Positions 26,251 through 36,273 of a stretch of 47,107 nt of DNA are shown piece by piece. The stretch is from contig CAJTQG010000014.1 of NCBI GenBank assembly GCA_910578605.1, positions 21,010 through 68,116 on the forward strand. The letters run 5' to 3'. Origin of the DNA: an uncultured Lachnospiraceae bacterium. Its GTDB lineage: Bacteria; Bacillota; Clostridia; Lachnospirales; Lachnospiraceae. Positions within the stretch are counted from its first letter, which is position 1; each line of letters starts with the position of its first letter. The notes under the pieces are model-generated. The model did not search any database. It was given only the letters and a program-made list of their open reading frames with translations, and was not told the origin of the DNA. The position numbers and the translations under genes were made by a program.

Positions 26251-28002
26251 CTAATTCAAATCTATATTTATAGATGAAGAATGAGTATTCCCATTACCAG
26301 CTGAATGATGAGCTGCCGCTGAAGCATATTCTTCTCTAAGAATAAATTTAGCAACAAGGTCTTTGAGCATAGTTGCCTGGCTGGATAACTGTTCACTGGA
26401 TGCCGCACTTTGAACTGCTGTGCTGGAATTCGTCTGCACTACGCTGGAAATCTGATCCACACCTACAGTTACCTGCTCAATAGCACTTGCCTGTTCCTCT
26501 GCCGCATCTGCAATCTTATCCACTGTCTCAGATGTAACACGCACTTCCTCCATCACCTTCACAAGAGACTGTGCTGTTGAATTTGCCAGCTTAGTACCTC
26601 TTGCTACCGCATCAATCGAGCTCTCAATCAACTCAGCAGTATTTTGAGATGCGGTTGAACTCTTGCTTGCAAGCTTTCGCACTTCATCTGCCACAACTGC
26701 AAAGCCTTTTCCTGCAACACCTGCCCTTGACGCCTCAACAGCTGCATTGAGGGCCAAAATGTTTGTCTGAAAAGCAATATCTTCAATTGTCTTAATAATT
26801 TTACTAATCTCATTGGATGTGCGGGTAATCTCCTCCATAGCAACCACCATATCATCCATCTGCTGATTACACTCATCCACTTCCTTGCCAGCCTCACTTG
26901 ACTGCTCTCTCGCCTGCATTGCGTTATCCGCCGTTTCCTTAACCTGCTGTGAGATACCTGCAATAGTAGTTGCAAGCTGTTCCACAGCTGCCGCCTGCTC
27001 TGTAGCTCCCTGAGAGAGCGCCTGTGCACCGTTAGATACCTGGTCGGAATCAGCAGAAACCTGGTCTGCACTTAAATTGATTTGGCCTAATGTAAGGCTT
27101 AAATCACGGTTTAACTTACGGATAGACAACAGCAAGCTCTGAAAATTACCAACATACCTGTCCTCCGCCTGAGTGCGCACATCAAAATTACCATTTGACA
27201 TCTCACTCAATAATCTTGAAGCATCAGAAATAACCGAATCCAAAATAATTGTCATATTCTTAAATGCTTTCGCCAAACTTCCCAACTCGTCCTTGGACTG
27301 GTAAGTCAATTCAATATTAAAGTCACCTTCCACAATCTTATCGGCAGATTTCTCCAGCTCACGCAACGGTCTTGTGATAGCTCTTGTCAAATATGTAGAG
27401 AGAAGCAATGTAATGACAAGAGCGCCTCCTGCCATTCCTAACTGTAAGGCAACTAAAGTATCCTGCATTTTTACTGTGCTGTTATAGTTGTCCTCCGCAT
27501 TCTTCTGGGCTACTTCACTAACCTTAATCAGCGCATTTACCGCCTCATCCACCAAAGGCTGATATTCATGCAAAAGCATATCCTGAGCCTTCTGTTTACT
27601 TGTCTTTGCAGTGTCAATCACTACTTGCTGCATCTCCACAGCCTTTGTTACCTTGTCTGAAAATTCGTCTAACAGCTCCGCATCACCTTTAAAATGCTCA
27701 AACAGCCAATTTCCATTTTCCTGCAACAAATCCAATTCCTTCTGTACATCCTCCAGATATGTATCTTTCTTGCTTTCATCACTCTCGATAGTAATAAAAC
27801 CAATATCCTTTACAATAATCTGAAGTCCCCGTCTCATACTCATTACCTTGTGGGTAATCTGGTAACCAACATTATAGAATTCCGAATACTTATCTGCATT
27901 CTCCTTCAACCCTTGAATTGCCGTCACAACAGTTGCGCAGAACAGCAAAATGATAATCAAAAAGGTTACCAACAGTTTCTTGCCAATTCTTAAATTTCTC
28001 AT
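26251..28002 (-). CDS. Methyl-accepting chemotaxis protein
   Basis: About 583 residues from the start at 28002 (MRNLRIGKK); a start at 28014 (MDVIM) is also possible because AAAGGA lies between the usual spacings. First membrane helix near residues 11-30, a helical-bundle sensor of about 160 residues, second helix near 185-205, HAMP domain, then a long coiled-coil signalling domain. The conserved hairpin tip is KTIEDIAFQTNILALNAAVE, followed by EASRAGVAGKGFAVVADEVR. It senses an extracellular ligand and controls CheA. No che or flagellar genes are in this window. A terminator follows. Confidence 0.95.
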   Translation of the reverse strand: MRNLRIGKKLLVTFLIIILLFCATVVTAIQGLKENADKYSEFYNVGYQITHKVMSMRRGLQIIVKDIGFITIESDESKKDTYLEDVQKELDLLQENGNWLFEHFKGDAELLDEFSDKVTKAVEMQQVVIDTAKTSKQKAQDMLLHEYQPLVDEAVNALIKVSEVAQKNAEDNYNSTVKMQDTLVALQLGMAGGALVITLLLSTYLTRAITRPLRELEKSADKIVEGDFNIELTYQSKDELGSLAKAFKNMTIILDSVISDASRLLSEMSNGNFDVRTQAEDRYVGNFQSLLLSIRKLNRDLSLTLGQINLSADQVSADSDQVSNGAQALSQGATEQAAAVEQLATTIAGISQQVKETADNAMQAREQSSEAGKEVDECNQQMDDMVVAMEEITRTSNEISKIIKTIEDIAFQTNILALNAAVEASRAGVAGKGFAVVADEVRKLASKSSTASQNTAELIESSIDAVARGTKLANSTAQSLVKVMEEVRVTSETVDKIADAAEEQASAIEQVTVGVDQISSVVQTNSSTAVQSAASSEQLSSQATMLKDLVAKFILREEYASAAAHHSAGNGNTHSSSINIDLN

Positions 28003-28132
28003 TATTACATCCATTCCTTTCACGCAAAAATCAAAAACATAATGTAAATTATAATAGATTTTTGTCATTCTGTCTACTCTATTTCTGATAAGAAAATTAA
28101 ATTTTAATATTCCTTTTTTATTCCATAATTTA

Positions 28133-29911
28133 TTAAACTTCCATCTGCATATTCAACCGATAATAATAGCCCTTTTTCTCCATCAATTCTTCATGATTTC
28201 CAGATTCCATAATTCCTTTATTATCAATATACAGGATTCTGTCTGCATTTCTGATTGTGGAGAGCCTGTGGGCGACAATAAAAGCAGTCTTACTTTTCAG
28301 CAGCACATCCAATGCCTGCTGAATCAGATTTTCCGTCTCCGTATCTATTGAGCTGGTGGCCTCATCTAGTATGATGATGGATGGATTTTTTAATATAATG
28401 CGGGCAAAGCTAATCATCTGCTTCTCTCCTGCCGATAACCCATCACCTCTCTCCTCAAGCTGTTGATTGTACCCATCTTTACACCGCATAATACATTTAT
28501 CCGCAAAAATAGTTTCCGCAGCTTTAATACACTCTTCATCTGTTGCACCTGGCCGCCCATATCGTATATTTTCCATTATTGTTCCCTTAAAGATAAATGG
28601 GTCCTGCATCAACACTCCAACTTCTTTTCTGAGGGAAGCCAAATTGATATCTCTTACATCCGTCCCCTCAATCTTTACCTGGCCTCCCGCCACATCATAA
28701 AATCGAGTAAGCATATTGATTATTGTTGTTTTTCCAGCCCCTGTTGGCCCTACCAAAGCTATTGTCTCCCCTGGATTGACATGGAGATTAAAATGCTCTA
28801 ATATATTTACTCCTTCCTCATAAGCAAAGGTGACATCCTCAAACTCCACCTGTCCTCTCACATGTTCTAGATGAATATTTTTACCGTCATTACAAATATC
28901 TACAGGTGTGTCAATTGTATCAAAGACCTGTTCTAGGTTTGAGCTTACCTGGGCTAAATTTTGAATAATCATGGCAATCTGGGTTAAAGGTCCATTAAAT
29001 AATGCCATATAGCTGGTAAAAGCTACCACTGTACCGGCATCAATCCCTCCATGACCAGCTAGTATCTGTGATAACGCCACACCATACATCAATATGGTGC
29101 CTAAATTCCAAAAAAATTCTACAATGGGGGTATTTAACTCATTCAGCAATACAATCTGCCACCATGTATTTACACTTACATCATGTATATCCTTGTATAT
29201 TTTTTCATTTTTGTCACATCGGTTATAATTCTTTACAATCTGTTCCCCCATAATGCTCTCCACCATAAAAGCCGTTCTGTTGGAAACACGGGCTCTGTGC
29301 AGAGGAAATCGCTGACGTATTTTATAGCGAAGAACAAACACGCAAAGCATAAGGGGCAGCACTGTGACAAACACAATTCCGGTAAGTGGAATACTGATAC
29401 TTAACATAAAGCAGGACACTACTACTATCTTTACAATATAGATTAACAGCAGCAGCAAAAAATTACTGAAAAAGTTTGCCAAATCGTTTATATAATCTGT
29501 CACACGCACTACAATCTTCCCGTCTGGACGATTATCAAAATATTCAAAAGGAAGCTCCTGAAGCTTGCTAAATATATCCTTTCGTATATTGGCTATCACA
29601 TTATGCCCTAATTTTCCCATCAAAGTCTGGTGAAAGAATGTGATGGTAATCTCAATGGCCGCCAGCACGACAAAGCCGGACATTACAAAGGCCAGCTCCT
29701 GGTACTCCTTCACCACCACTACATGATTGATAATCTGGCGCAAAAGAAGGGGTGTCAGCAGAGAGGTTCCAGCGGATATGAGCATCAGTATACAAACAAG
29801 AAAGAAAATACGTCTGTAAGGCATAACATATTTCAGCACTCTAACTAACTGTTTGATATCTATTTTTCTCTCTACCACTTCATTTTCAAAATAAGTATTT
29901 CTTTTTGCCAT
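28133..29911 (-). CDS. ABC exporter half-transporter, subunit B (catalytic Glu, altered signature)
   Basis: 592 residues from the start at 29911 (MAKRNTYF), where GGAGG lies nine bases upstream, inside the end of the preceding gene (26-base overlap). Six membrane helices, then a nucleotide-binding domain: Walker A VGPTGAGKTT, signature LSAGEKQ (canonical LSGGQ altered), Walker B IIILDEATSS with the catalytic Glu, and H-loop VAHRLST. Together with the upstream gene it would form a heterodimeric exporter of lipids, peptides or drugs, of the TM287/288 or BmrCD type. The substrate cannot be told. Confidence 0.93.
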   Translation of the reverse strand: MAKRNTYFENEVVERKIDIKQLVRVLKYVMPYRRIFFLVCILMLISAGTSLLTPLLLRQIINHVVVVKEYQELAFVMSGFVVLAAIEITITFFHQTLMGKLGHNVIANIRKDIFSKLQELPFEYFDNRPDGKIVVRVTDYINDLANFFSNFLLLLLIYIVKIVVVSCFMLSISIPLTGIVFVTVLPLMLCVFVLRYKIRQRFPLHRARVSNRTAFMVESIMGEQIVKNYNRCDKNEKIYKDIHDVSVNTWWQIVLLNELNTPIVEFFWNLGTILMYGVALSQILAGHGGIDAGTVVAFTSYMALFNGPLTQIAMIIQNLAQVSSNLEQVFDTIDTPVDICNDGKNIHLEHVRGQVEFEDVTFAYEEGVNILEHFNLHVNPGETIALVGPTGAGKTTIINMLTRFYDVAGGQVKIEGTDVRDINLASLRKEVGVLMQDPFIFKGTIMENIRYGRPGATDEECIKAAETIFADKCIMRCKDGYNQQLEERGDGLSAGEKQMISFARIILKNPSIIILDEATSSIDTETENLIQQALDVLLKSKTAFIVAHRLSTIRNADRILYIDNKGIMESGNHEELMEKKGYYYRLNMQMEV

Positions 29912-31742
29912 CTGCAACGTCCTCCTCTCCAAGTCTTAAATTGTCATAGTCCACTGCCTGGTGCCTCTGGTTTTCCTGTATTTCATAAACTTTTGCAAAA
30001 TGACCTTTCAGGGCAAGAAGCTCCTCAAACGTCCCCCTCTCCACAATCTCCCCATCCTGCATATAAATAATTTCATCGCAATCTTTCACAGAGGAGAGAC
30101 GATGTGCGGATATGAGCAAAGTCTTCTCAGGATAATTTTCCTTTAAATCCTTGAGCAATCTTTTTTCTGTTGTCACATCCAAGGCACTTGTGGAATCATC
30201 CAGCACCAACACAGGAGCATTTTTCAGCAGCGCCCTTGCAATAGATACACGTTGCTTTTGCCCTCCGGAAAGCCCTAGTCCTCTCTCCCCCACGATTGTG
30301 TCATAGCCGTCCATAAGCTGTGTAATAAAAGGATGGGCCTGAGCATGAATTGCCGCTTTCTGTACAAATTCCTCCGAAATATCCGGATTTGAAAAGGCAA
30401 TATTGGAATCCACCGTATTGGAGAACAAAAATACATCTTGAAAAACATAGGAATACTGATTTCTCAAATCCTTGAGATTATATTCCTTTATATCTGTCCC
30501 GTTGACTTGTATTCCCCCCATTGTCATATCATGAATCCTCACTAAAGTTTTTAAAAGCATACTTTTTCCGCTGCCGGTTCCCCCTACAATTCCCACCTTT
30601 TTTCCATATGGAATTTCTAGATTAATATTCTTTAAAATTTGATAGTCATCAATTGTCAAAAAAGCATTTTTAATAGAAATACAGGGTTCCCTGTCCACAA
30701 TTTTCCCTGGTTCCTTCTCCACAATCTTGGACTGACAATTGACAAAACTCATAATCTTGCCCCCTGCCACTAACTGCTGCTGCATATTGAATATCATATT
30801 GTTAATCTGGGAAATATGGTCCATAATCTTCATTACATAGTTAGAGCATGCCACTAGGAAACCAACCAACATATAGCCCTTCATAACTAACACAGCACTG
30901 ATGGCAATACTGCCTATGTAAGCAATCTGTTTGATGGTGCTGAAAATCACCTCAAACTTTGCAGTGAGCCGTATCTGTGTAATGTGAGAATTCTTGAGCT
31001 GATCGTTGGAGGTGTCAAACTTTTCCTTCTCCAGCTCCTCATTTGTAAAGGAGCGCACCAGACGAACTGCCTCAATATTTTCCTGTACTGTAAGATTCAT
31101 TCGGCTATTGCTGCTGCGTATTCTGGCATAATTCGCCCTTGCCAGCTTTTTAAAACGCATAAGAGCAATAACAAAAAAGGGCATCAACACTACTGGAATT
31201 GCCAGAAGACTTATATTTATAGTAGATAAAAGATAAATACTAGTAATCAGCACAAACACGCTGTCTAACGCATTTGGCAGCATACGGCTATAGAAATCCT
31301 TAAAGATAATCGTATCGGAATTCATGGTCTGCAGCAATTCACCTGTGTTGTACTCCGCCACTGTAGCGCTGTCAAGCTCCATCAGCTTATGAAAAGTAAT
31401 TACCCTCAAGTCCGTCTCCATTATCAGGCCAAACTTCTGTAAAGTTGTATTTTTTATATAAATCAATATTAACCTTGTCAAAAGCAGCCCTGCAAATATT
31501 GCCACAATATGGTAAAACAAAGTGAATGTTCCCGGCGCTCCATAATTTCCATTTAACAAAAAGGAAAATACTCCCTTTTCAGGCACCTCCCTGTGAGCTA
31601 AAATAATATAATCCACGAACATCTCCGACAACAGCGGTAAAAGCAAATCTGCCACAATAGCAGCAAAACTAATCAGCTGTATCAGCACTACGAATGGCAA
31701 ATGCTTTTTCCAAAATCGAAATCCAAATTTAATGGTGTCCAT
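29886..31742 (-). CDS. ABC exporter half-transporter, subunit A (canonical signature, Walker B Asp)
   Basis: 618 residues from the start at 31742 (MDTIKFGF), with AAGGAGG six bases upstream. Six membrane helices, then Walker A VGGTGSGKSM, signature LSGGQKQR, Walker B VLVLDDSTSALD (Asp where the catalytic Glu is expected), H-loop SAHRLSS. The changes are complementary to those in subunit B, so the pair should have one working and one degenerate ATP site. Its 3' end overlaps subunit B, indicating translational coupling. Confidence 0.93.
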   Translation of the reverse strand: MDTIKFGFRFWKKHLPFVVLIQLISFAAIVADLLLPLLSEMFVDYIILAHREVPEKGVFSFLLNGNYGAPGTFTLFYHIVAIFAGLLLTRLILIYIKNTTLQKFGLIMETDLRVITFHKLMELDSATVAEYNTGELLQTMNSDTIIFKDFYSRMLPNALDSVFVLITSIYLLSTINISLLAIPVVLMPFFVIALMRFKKLARANYARIRSSNSRMNLTVQENIEAVRLVRSFTNEELEKEKFDTSNDQLKNSHITQIRLTAKFEVIFSTIKQIAYIGSIAISAVLVMKGYMLVGFLVACSNYVMKIMDHISQINNMIFNMQQQLVAGGKIMSFVNCQSKIVEKEPGKIVDREPCISIKNAFLTIDDYQILKNINLEIPYGKKVGIVGGTGSGKSMLLKTLVRIHDMTMGGIQVNGTDIKEYNLKDLRNQYSYVFQDVFLFSNTVDSNIAFSNPDISEEFVQKAAIHAQAHPFITQLMDGYDTIVGERGLGLSGGQKQRVSIARALLKNAPVLVLDDSTSALDVTTEKRLLKDLKENYPEKTLLISAHRLSSVKDCDEIIYMQDGEIVERGTFEELLALKGHFAKVYEIQENQRHQAVDYDNLRLGEEDVADGKKKYLF

Positions 31743-31946
31743 CTTACGCCTCCTTACTTCCTTTGAATGAAATTCTACTACATACATTTGCTGCAAATAT
31801 CCATTGACATACAATAAGTCTCAATGATTTTTGTCCACTTAAAATAAATTATACTGATTTTTAAGTATTACACAATGATATTATACATCAATAATTGATA
31901 TTTTCTGCTTTTTTCTTTACATATTCCATTAGTATGTTATAAAACA

Positions 31947-32015
31947 AAAAATAAAAGCTTCTGCCTGTATGAAAAATCATACAACTCAACACCTACTGCA
32001 AAAGCTTTTATTTTT
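31947..32015. terminator. Branched, bidirectional terminator-like structure
   Basis: A 14-bp perfect stem (31947-31960 with 32002-32015, AAAATAAAAGCTT type) encloses a second hairpin, TGTATG/CATACA (31966-31971 with 31978-31983). Runs of A at one end and T at the other would allow termination on either strand. It lies between the dynamin-like gene and the ABC operon. The rest of 31743-32191 contains the short reading frame at 32039-32167. Confidence 0.65.
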
Positions 32016-32038
32016 CCTTTATTGTATTCCATTCTCTT

Positions 32039-32167
32039 TTAATCATATACCGCCTTATATACTTTACTGACCTCTATCAAATCATATTCTTCATCCTGTT
32101 TTACCTGCTCATCCCAAAACTGAACTCCTACCTCATCCTGTAAATTAGGTTCCCCTATTTTTACCCT
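32039..32167 (-). pseudogene. Short coding-like frame without a standard start codon
   Basis: 42 sense codons end in TAA, giving VKIGEPNLQDEVGVQFW and later YDLIEVSKVYKAVYD. The composition looks like a real acidic protein end. A TAA lies two codons before it and no ATG, GTG or TTG is in frame near the front; the only start-like codon after GGAGGG (five bases) is ATA at 32156-32158. It may be a fragment of a lost gene or a small protein with an unusual start. It is 24 bases downstream of the dynamin-like gene. Confidence 0.3.
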
Positions 32168-32191
32168 CCATTATGAATTCTTATCTTGCTA

Positions 32192-34900
32192 TTAGAATAA
32201 GCTGTTCTTTCCCCGAACCTTCTCCCAATCTCTAAAGAACGGCTCAAAGTTTCCTATAATCTCCTCAAGGTAAGCTTTTCTCTCCTCAATCTTCTCAATC
32301 TGCTCATAAAACTTTTTAGAACGGTCCATGGATTCCACTGTATCTTCCACATAAACATCATTTCCTGCATTAAATTCCATAAATTGCTTTTCAATATTCA
32401 GCAGGAATTCCTTAGTGTTGTTCATAATTTCCTTTGAGAACTCATACTGCTTCGCATATAGCTTTAAATCATCCACCGCCATCACTAATGATTTGCGGAT
32501 TTTATCAAAGCTCTCCTCAAAATTCTCCTCGTTATACTGAATTAAGTACTCCTTTGCATCCTTGTTAGCGCCCTTTCTAAATACATTGCGCACTACCTGG
32601 TGGATTCCACCCACTTCCTTGAGAAGCATATGCTGCAGCTTTTCCATAAATTCATTGACTCCAAGATTGACATCAGGGTAACCAATATCCGGCGACTTTA
32701 ATGTAAACGTAAAGGATGGCTTTACAATATCAAAGGGACGATTATATTTTTCCTCTAACACTGTCTTACAGTTCTCGTAGTATTCCTTCATAAGGCGAAT
32801 ACGATTCTCCGTCACCTTTAAAATATCTTCCTTTACCTCCTCCAATTCATTTTTTTGAATATCCACAATCGCCGTATAATTTTTATGAATCAATCTGGCA
32901 ATTTCCTTATTCACATTTCCCACAGTCTCGTTAAAAAATTCTTCATATTCAGACAGCTGTATATATTTGTCATCTCTTTCCTTGCTGCAAAATTCTTTAA
33001 TGCTCTGTTTAAACATCTTTTCCACACTGACAATCACATTTCTCTTAATATCCCCCTTCATAATAAAGGAATCTAGATTTTTGTTTGTCAGCTCTGTAAT
33101 CTCCGCCACTGTAATAGCATCCTTGTCGCTTAATTTTGTCTCTTTTCCATAATTAGCCATATAGTAGTTCAGCATTTTTAAGTTAGAAGCATTCATCTCG
33201 GAAATCTGAATATAATTAGACATCAAGGTCTTGATATCCGCCAAAAACTGCTTTACTATACGGCGGATTTCCTCTGCCTTTTCTCTGTTTTTAGAGATTT
33301 CCTCCTCCAACTCCTGCATTTTAAAGAAATTGGCAATTTTAATGTACTCCCTGTCTATAGCAACTCCGATACTCTTGACTACCTCATCTACCGCCTTGCC
33401 CTTTGTCAAATATTCTATGTAACCAAATAAATTGGCAAGTCCGCTGTAATCCTGTATTTCCTCTAAGGAACTGCAGTGAACAGAATGAAATCTTCTCAGT
33501 CGATTCCACTGCTCTGATACAAAGTTCAGACATGTCATTTCCCTCTTGCCCACATACTGTTCAATACAATCATCTAATATTATGCCAAATTCTCTGTCAT
33601 TCTCCGCCCCCTTTGCCAACTCCTCACAATGGGGAAGTGTGGGTGCCTTCATACAGCTAAAATACTGCAGCGCAGAGGTTCCCATTATAATACAATCCTT
33701 CAAGTTCTCATCCCTGTTAATTAATTGGGTTCTCATAAAGTCCAAAATACGGGTAACCGATTTATCATTGTCGGTGCCATAGCGCAAATCTAATTTATTT
33801 ACTACAAACACTAAAGAATAATATTTGTTATTTCTCTCAAAAAGCTCTTTAATATCTTGCAAATAGGCCAGTTCACTCTCCGTCAAATATTTACCATAGT
33901 CAATGGCAAATATGACTACATCTGCTTCCTCCATAGCTTTCTTTGCCGAGGCATAGTGATTGGCACCGGAAAGATCTGGTCCCGGTGTGTCATAGATCGT
34001 GTAAGCGTCAAAACGTCCCTCTGTCGGAACATAGTAAACCGTCATATCATCAATGGTAAAATTATGCTCCTTATCATTTTGGGCATTTTTAAAGGCTTCT
34101 GATATGTATTCTTGTAATTCCTCCCTTGTGGCAAAATCCACCATAGACCGTTCTCCCCACTTCAAGTGAAACATTTCATCCTGGCTTTTCTTGTAAATAC
34201 AATTGTTGGGAGTTGCCAATTCCAGACCTGTAGGCGCAATCTCCGCACCGATCATGGAATTTACCATCACACTTTTTCCGGTCTTCTTTGACGCTGCCAC
34301 TGAGATCTTAAGCTCTACCTTTTTCATCCGATTGATATTGGACTGTATACGTCCAAGAGATGTCATAATCTCATTGGTAATCTCGGATAACTCCTCCCTC
34401 TTAGGCAAGTTTTCCATTTTTCTAATGGTATCGTCCACAATTTTGCTAAGAGGTGCTGTACCGTCGATAAACTGGCGAAGCCGTCCCTTTTCTCCAATTT
34501 CATTGCGAAGCATAATAGAAACGTTCACAAGAGGAATATTGATATATATTAACTGTTGAAATACCTCCGCCAACGTACTTCTAGAGTTATCATTCACAAT
34601 AATAGTGTATTTGTAGCCTGCAGATATATCTATTTTTTCCAGCAGAGCGCTTACTGAGCGGACATTTATCTCCTCCCCCAGATTGTGAATACGCAATGTC
34701 AAGTCTACCGGACTGACCTCCTTGCACATTCTCATTCGCAACAGCACTCTCTCATCACACTGTAGTTGATCTATATAGTCATAAAGATTTAGCTCCTTGT
34801 TATCTAACACAAATATAGTATCTGGGTTTTCTATCACCTTTTCAACAATAACCTGACGAGCATTTTCTATATTTTTTCCTGTAAATTTAATAATCTGCAT
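32192..34900 (-). CDS. Dynamin-like GTPase family protein
   Basis: 902 residues. An N-terminal domain of about 170 residues of unknown type precedes the GTPase: G1 VAASKKTGKS (203-210, first position Ala not Gly), G2 Thr in APTGLELAT, G3 DTPG (304-307) and G4 NKLD (368-371). The remainder is helical and coiled-coil rich (about 480-902), as in bacterial dynamin-like proteins that bind and remodel membranes. There is no signal peptide or strong membrane helix, so it is cytoplasmic or membrane-peripheral. GGGAG six bases before the ATG supports the start. It seems to be a single-gene unit. Confidence 0.82.
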   Translation of the reverse strand: MQIIKFTGKNIENARQVIVEKVIENPDTIFVLDNKELNLYDYIDQLQCDERVLLRMRMCKEVSPVDLTLRIHNLGEEINVRSVSALLEKIDISAGYKYTIIVNDNSRSTLAEVFQQLIYINIPLVNVSIMLRNEIGEKGRLRQFIDGTAPLSKIVDDTIRKMENLPKREELSEITNEIMTSLGRIQSNINRMKKVELKISVAASKKTGKSVMVNSMIGAEIAPTGLELATPNNCIYKKSQDEMFHLKWGERSMVDFATREELQEYISEAFKNAQNDKEHNFTIDDMTVYYVPTEGRFDAYTIYDTPGPDLSGANHYASAKKAMEEADVVIFAIDYGKYLTESELAYLQDIKELFERNNKYYSLVFVVNKLDLRYGTDNDKSVTRILDFMRTQLINRDENLKDCIIMGTSALQYFSCMKAPTLPHCEELAKGAENDREFGIILDDCIEQYVGKREMTCLNFVSEQWNRLRRFHSVHCSSLEEIQDYSGLANLFGYIEYLTKGKAVDEVVKSIGVAIDREYIKIANFFKMQELEEEISKNREKAEEIRRIVKQFLADIKTLMSNYIQISEMNASNLKMLNYYMANYGKETKLSDKDAITVAEITELTNKNLDSFIMKGDIKRNVIVSVEKMFKQSIKEFCSKERDDKYIQLSEYEEFFNETVGNVNKEIARLIHKNYTAIVDIQKNELEEVKEDILKVTENRIRLMKEYYENCKTVLEEKYNRPFDIVKPSFTFTLKSPDIGYPDVNLGVNEFMEKLQHMLLKEVGGIHQVVRNVFRKGANKDAKEYLIQYNEENFEESFDKIRKSLVMAVDDLKLYAKQYEFSKEIMNNTKEFLLNIEKQFMEFNAGNDVYVEDTVESMDRSKKFYEQIEKIEERKAYLEEIIGNFEPFFRDWEKVRGKNSLF

Positions 34901-35015
34901 ACCATTCTCCCTTTACATTTTCTGATATATGTAAATCTATATCGTGAAATTCAAACTGTAACTGTATAGAACCTATTAGGATATTATAAATTATAAATTT
35001 AAGAATTACAAGAAA

Positions 35016-35042
35016 AAACCGGAAGTTTTTACACTGCCGGTT
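35016..35042 (-). terminator. Terminator after the acyl-ACP thioesterase gene
   Basis: AACCGG pairs with CCGGTT and, inside it, AGT with ACT; on the minus strand the stem is followed by TTTTTTCTTG. It lies 24 bases beyond the thioesterase stop. Confidence 0.7.
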
Positions 35043-35065
35043 ATACTTAATTTTGTTATGTCAAG

Positions 35066-35779
35066 CTAATCTTTTACAGTAAATTCTACAACAGCTTTTG
35101 TTTCTCCCTGCTCCCCTAAAAATAATACAATATAATGTTGCTCCTGATTTGCTATTTTCATTTGAAGCTTTTCTCTATAAACGGATTGATTTTTATATTC
35201 CGCCCGTATTTTTATGATTTGTTCTTCTGCTGGTACATACTCATATGCTGCCTCGATATACTTTCCATTGCTCATATGACAATTGTAATCTAACAAATTT
35301 TTCCCTACCCAAATTTCCTTTCCGTCCTGCCACTCCTTTGGCAGCTTAATTTTTCTTCCCTGGTATTCCATTGGGAATTTATCTTCTAGCTCATATCCAT
35401 CCACATCCTCCATAGTGATTTTGGATAATCGATTGGCCTGCATATCCATCATAGCCCATGTAGATTCCCCGCACACCAGCACCTCCCCCTGCTCCGAATA
35501 AATCACGGCATTTCTAGTACCCAGTGTGGCGGAAAAACCAGTGGGCCATGTTTTAATATTAATGAGTTCCCGAAGTTTAGGATAACTGCGAAGTTCTATC
35601 TCCCACCCTACCACAAACCAAGTTCTTTTTTTCTCTAACATATAATTTATTCCCCTGCCGATAGACTCAGACTGGGCGTTAATACAATCCTGCATGGCGT
35701 TGAGCATATTGTCCAATTTCATGTGAAGCTTGTCATCCACCTCACTGAACTGCACTTGTCTTTGAAATTGTTCTTTCAT
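35066..35779 (-). CDS. Acyl-ACP thioesterase (FatA/FatB-like)
   Basis: 237 residues. Releases fatty acids from acyl carrier protein in the cytoplasm. It follows the double-hotdog plan of plant-type thioesterases: an N-terminal hotdog with INYMLEKKRTWFVVGWEI and KTWPTGFSATLGTRNAVI, a TWAMMDMQANRLSKI stretch, then a second hotdog with DYNCHMSNGKYIEAAYEY, where Asn and His fit the catalytic region. This length is usual for the bacterial members. It has its own terminator. Confidence 0.9.
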   Translation of the reverse strand: MKEQFQRQVQFSEVDDKLHMKLDNMLNAMQDCINAQSESIGRGINYMLEKKRTWFVVGWEIELRSYPKLRELINIKTWPTGFSATLGTRNAVIYSEQGEVLVCGESTWAMMDMQANRLSKITMEDVDGYELEDKFPMEYQGRKIKLPKEWQDGKEIWVGKNLLDYNCHMSNGKYIEAAYEYVPAEEQIIKIRAEYKNQSVYREKLQMKIANQEQHYIVLFLGEQGETKAVVEFTVKD

Positions 35780-35973
35780 TGCTTTCCTTCCTTTAAATTA
35801 TACTTTATTGTATTTATATTGTATTTTTTACCACTCTTATTGTAATCTCTTTTTTTGTATTTCGCAAGTAAGTTAGAAAGGATACGCCAGAAATTCCATT
35901 TCCTCGTGACCTGTTTTAGCCGGTCATTTTTTTTGACAGTTCCATACATACCTGTCTGTTATTTTCCCTGCAG

Positions 35974-36273
35974 TCACAACAGATAATTATTTTCTCTGTT
36001 CGCTGCCTGAAAGCTAACCAGCTTATATTTTGCATATCCTCCAACAACCAAAGGCTCCCTTTTGCAAAGTTCCTCCGCCTCTTCACGGCTTTCTGTTTTC
36101 AGGATATACATGCCTGCCATCCCGGGATAGCCTTTGAACACGCCGCATATTTCCAGCTTTCCCTCATCATCCAGCCTCCTAATATTCTCAACATGTTCTT
36201 CAATCACTTTCTTTGTTATTTTATTATAGGTCTTGGTCTTTTCAATCATCATCATATACATCAGCTTATCCAT
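35974..36273 (-). CDS. YciI-like small protein
   Basis: 99 residues from the start at 36273 (MDKLMYMMMIEKTK), chosen because AAGGAG lies eight bases upstream; the reading frame continues upstream to 36387 but that part looks non-coding. The ferredoxin-like pattern, with MYILKTESREEAEELCKREP and VGGYAKYKLVSF, fits the YciI/dimeric alpha-beta barrel type. Function unknown. It is in a group of small accessory genes. Confidence 0.6.
   Translation of the reverse strand: MDKLMYMMMIEKTKTYNKITKKVIEEHVENIRRLDDEGKLEICGVFKGYPGMAGMYILKTESREEAEELCKREPLVVGGYAKYKLVSFQAANRENNYLL

Noticed and set aside
26628..27071. Alternative-frame ORF of 147 codons inside the chemotaxis receptor gene
   Set aside because: It is Arg/Leu-rich shadow translation of the conserved receptor signalling domain.
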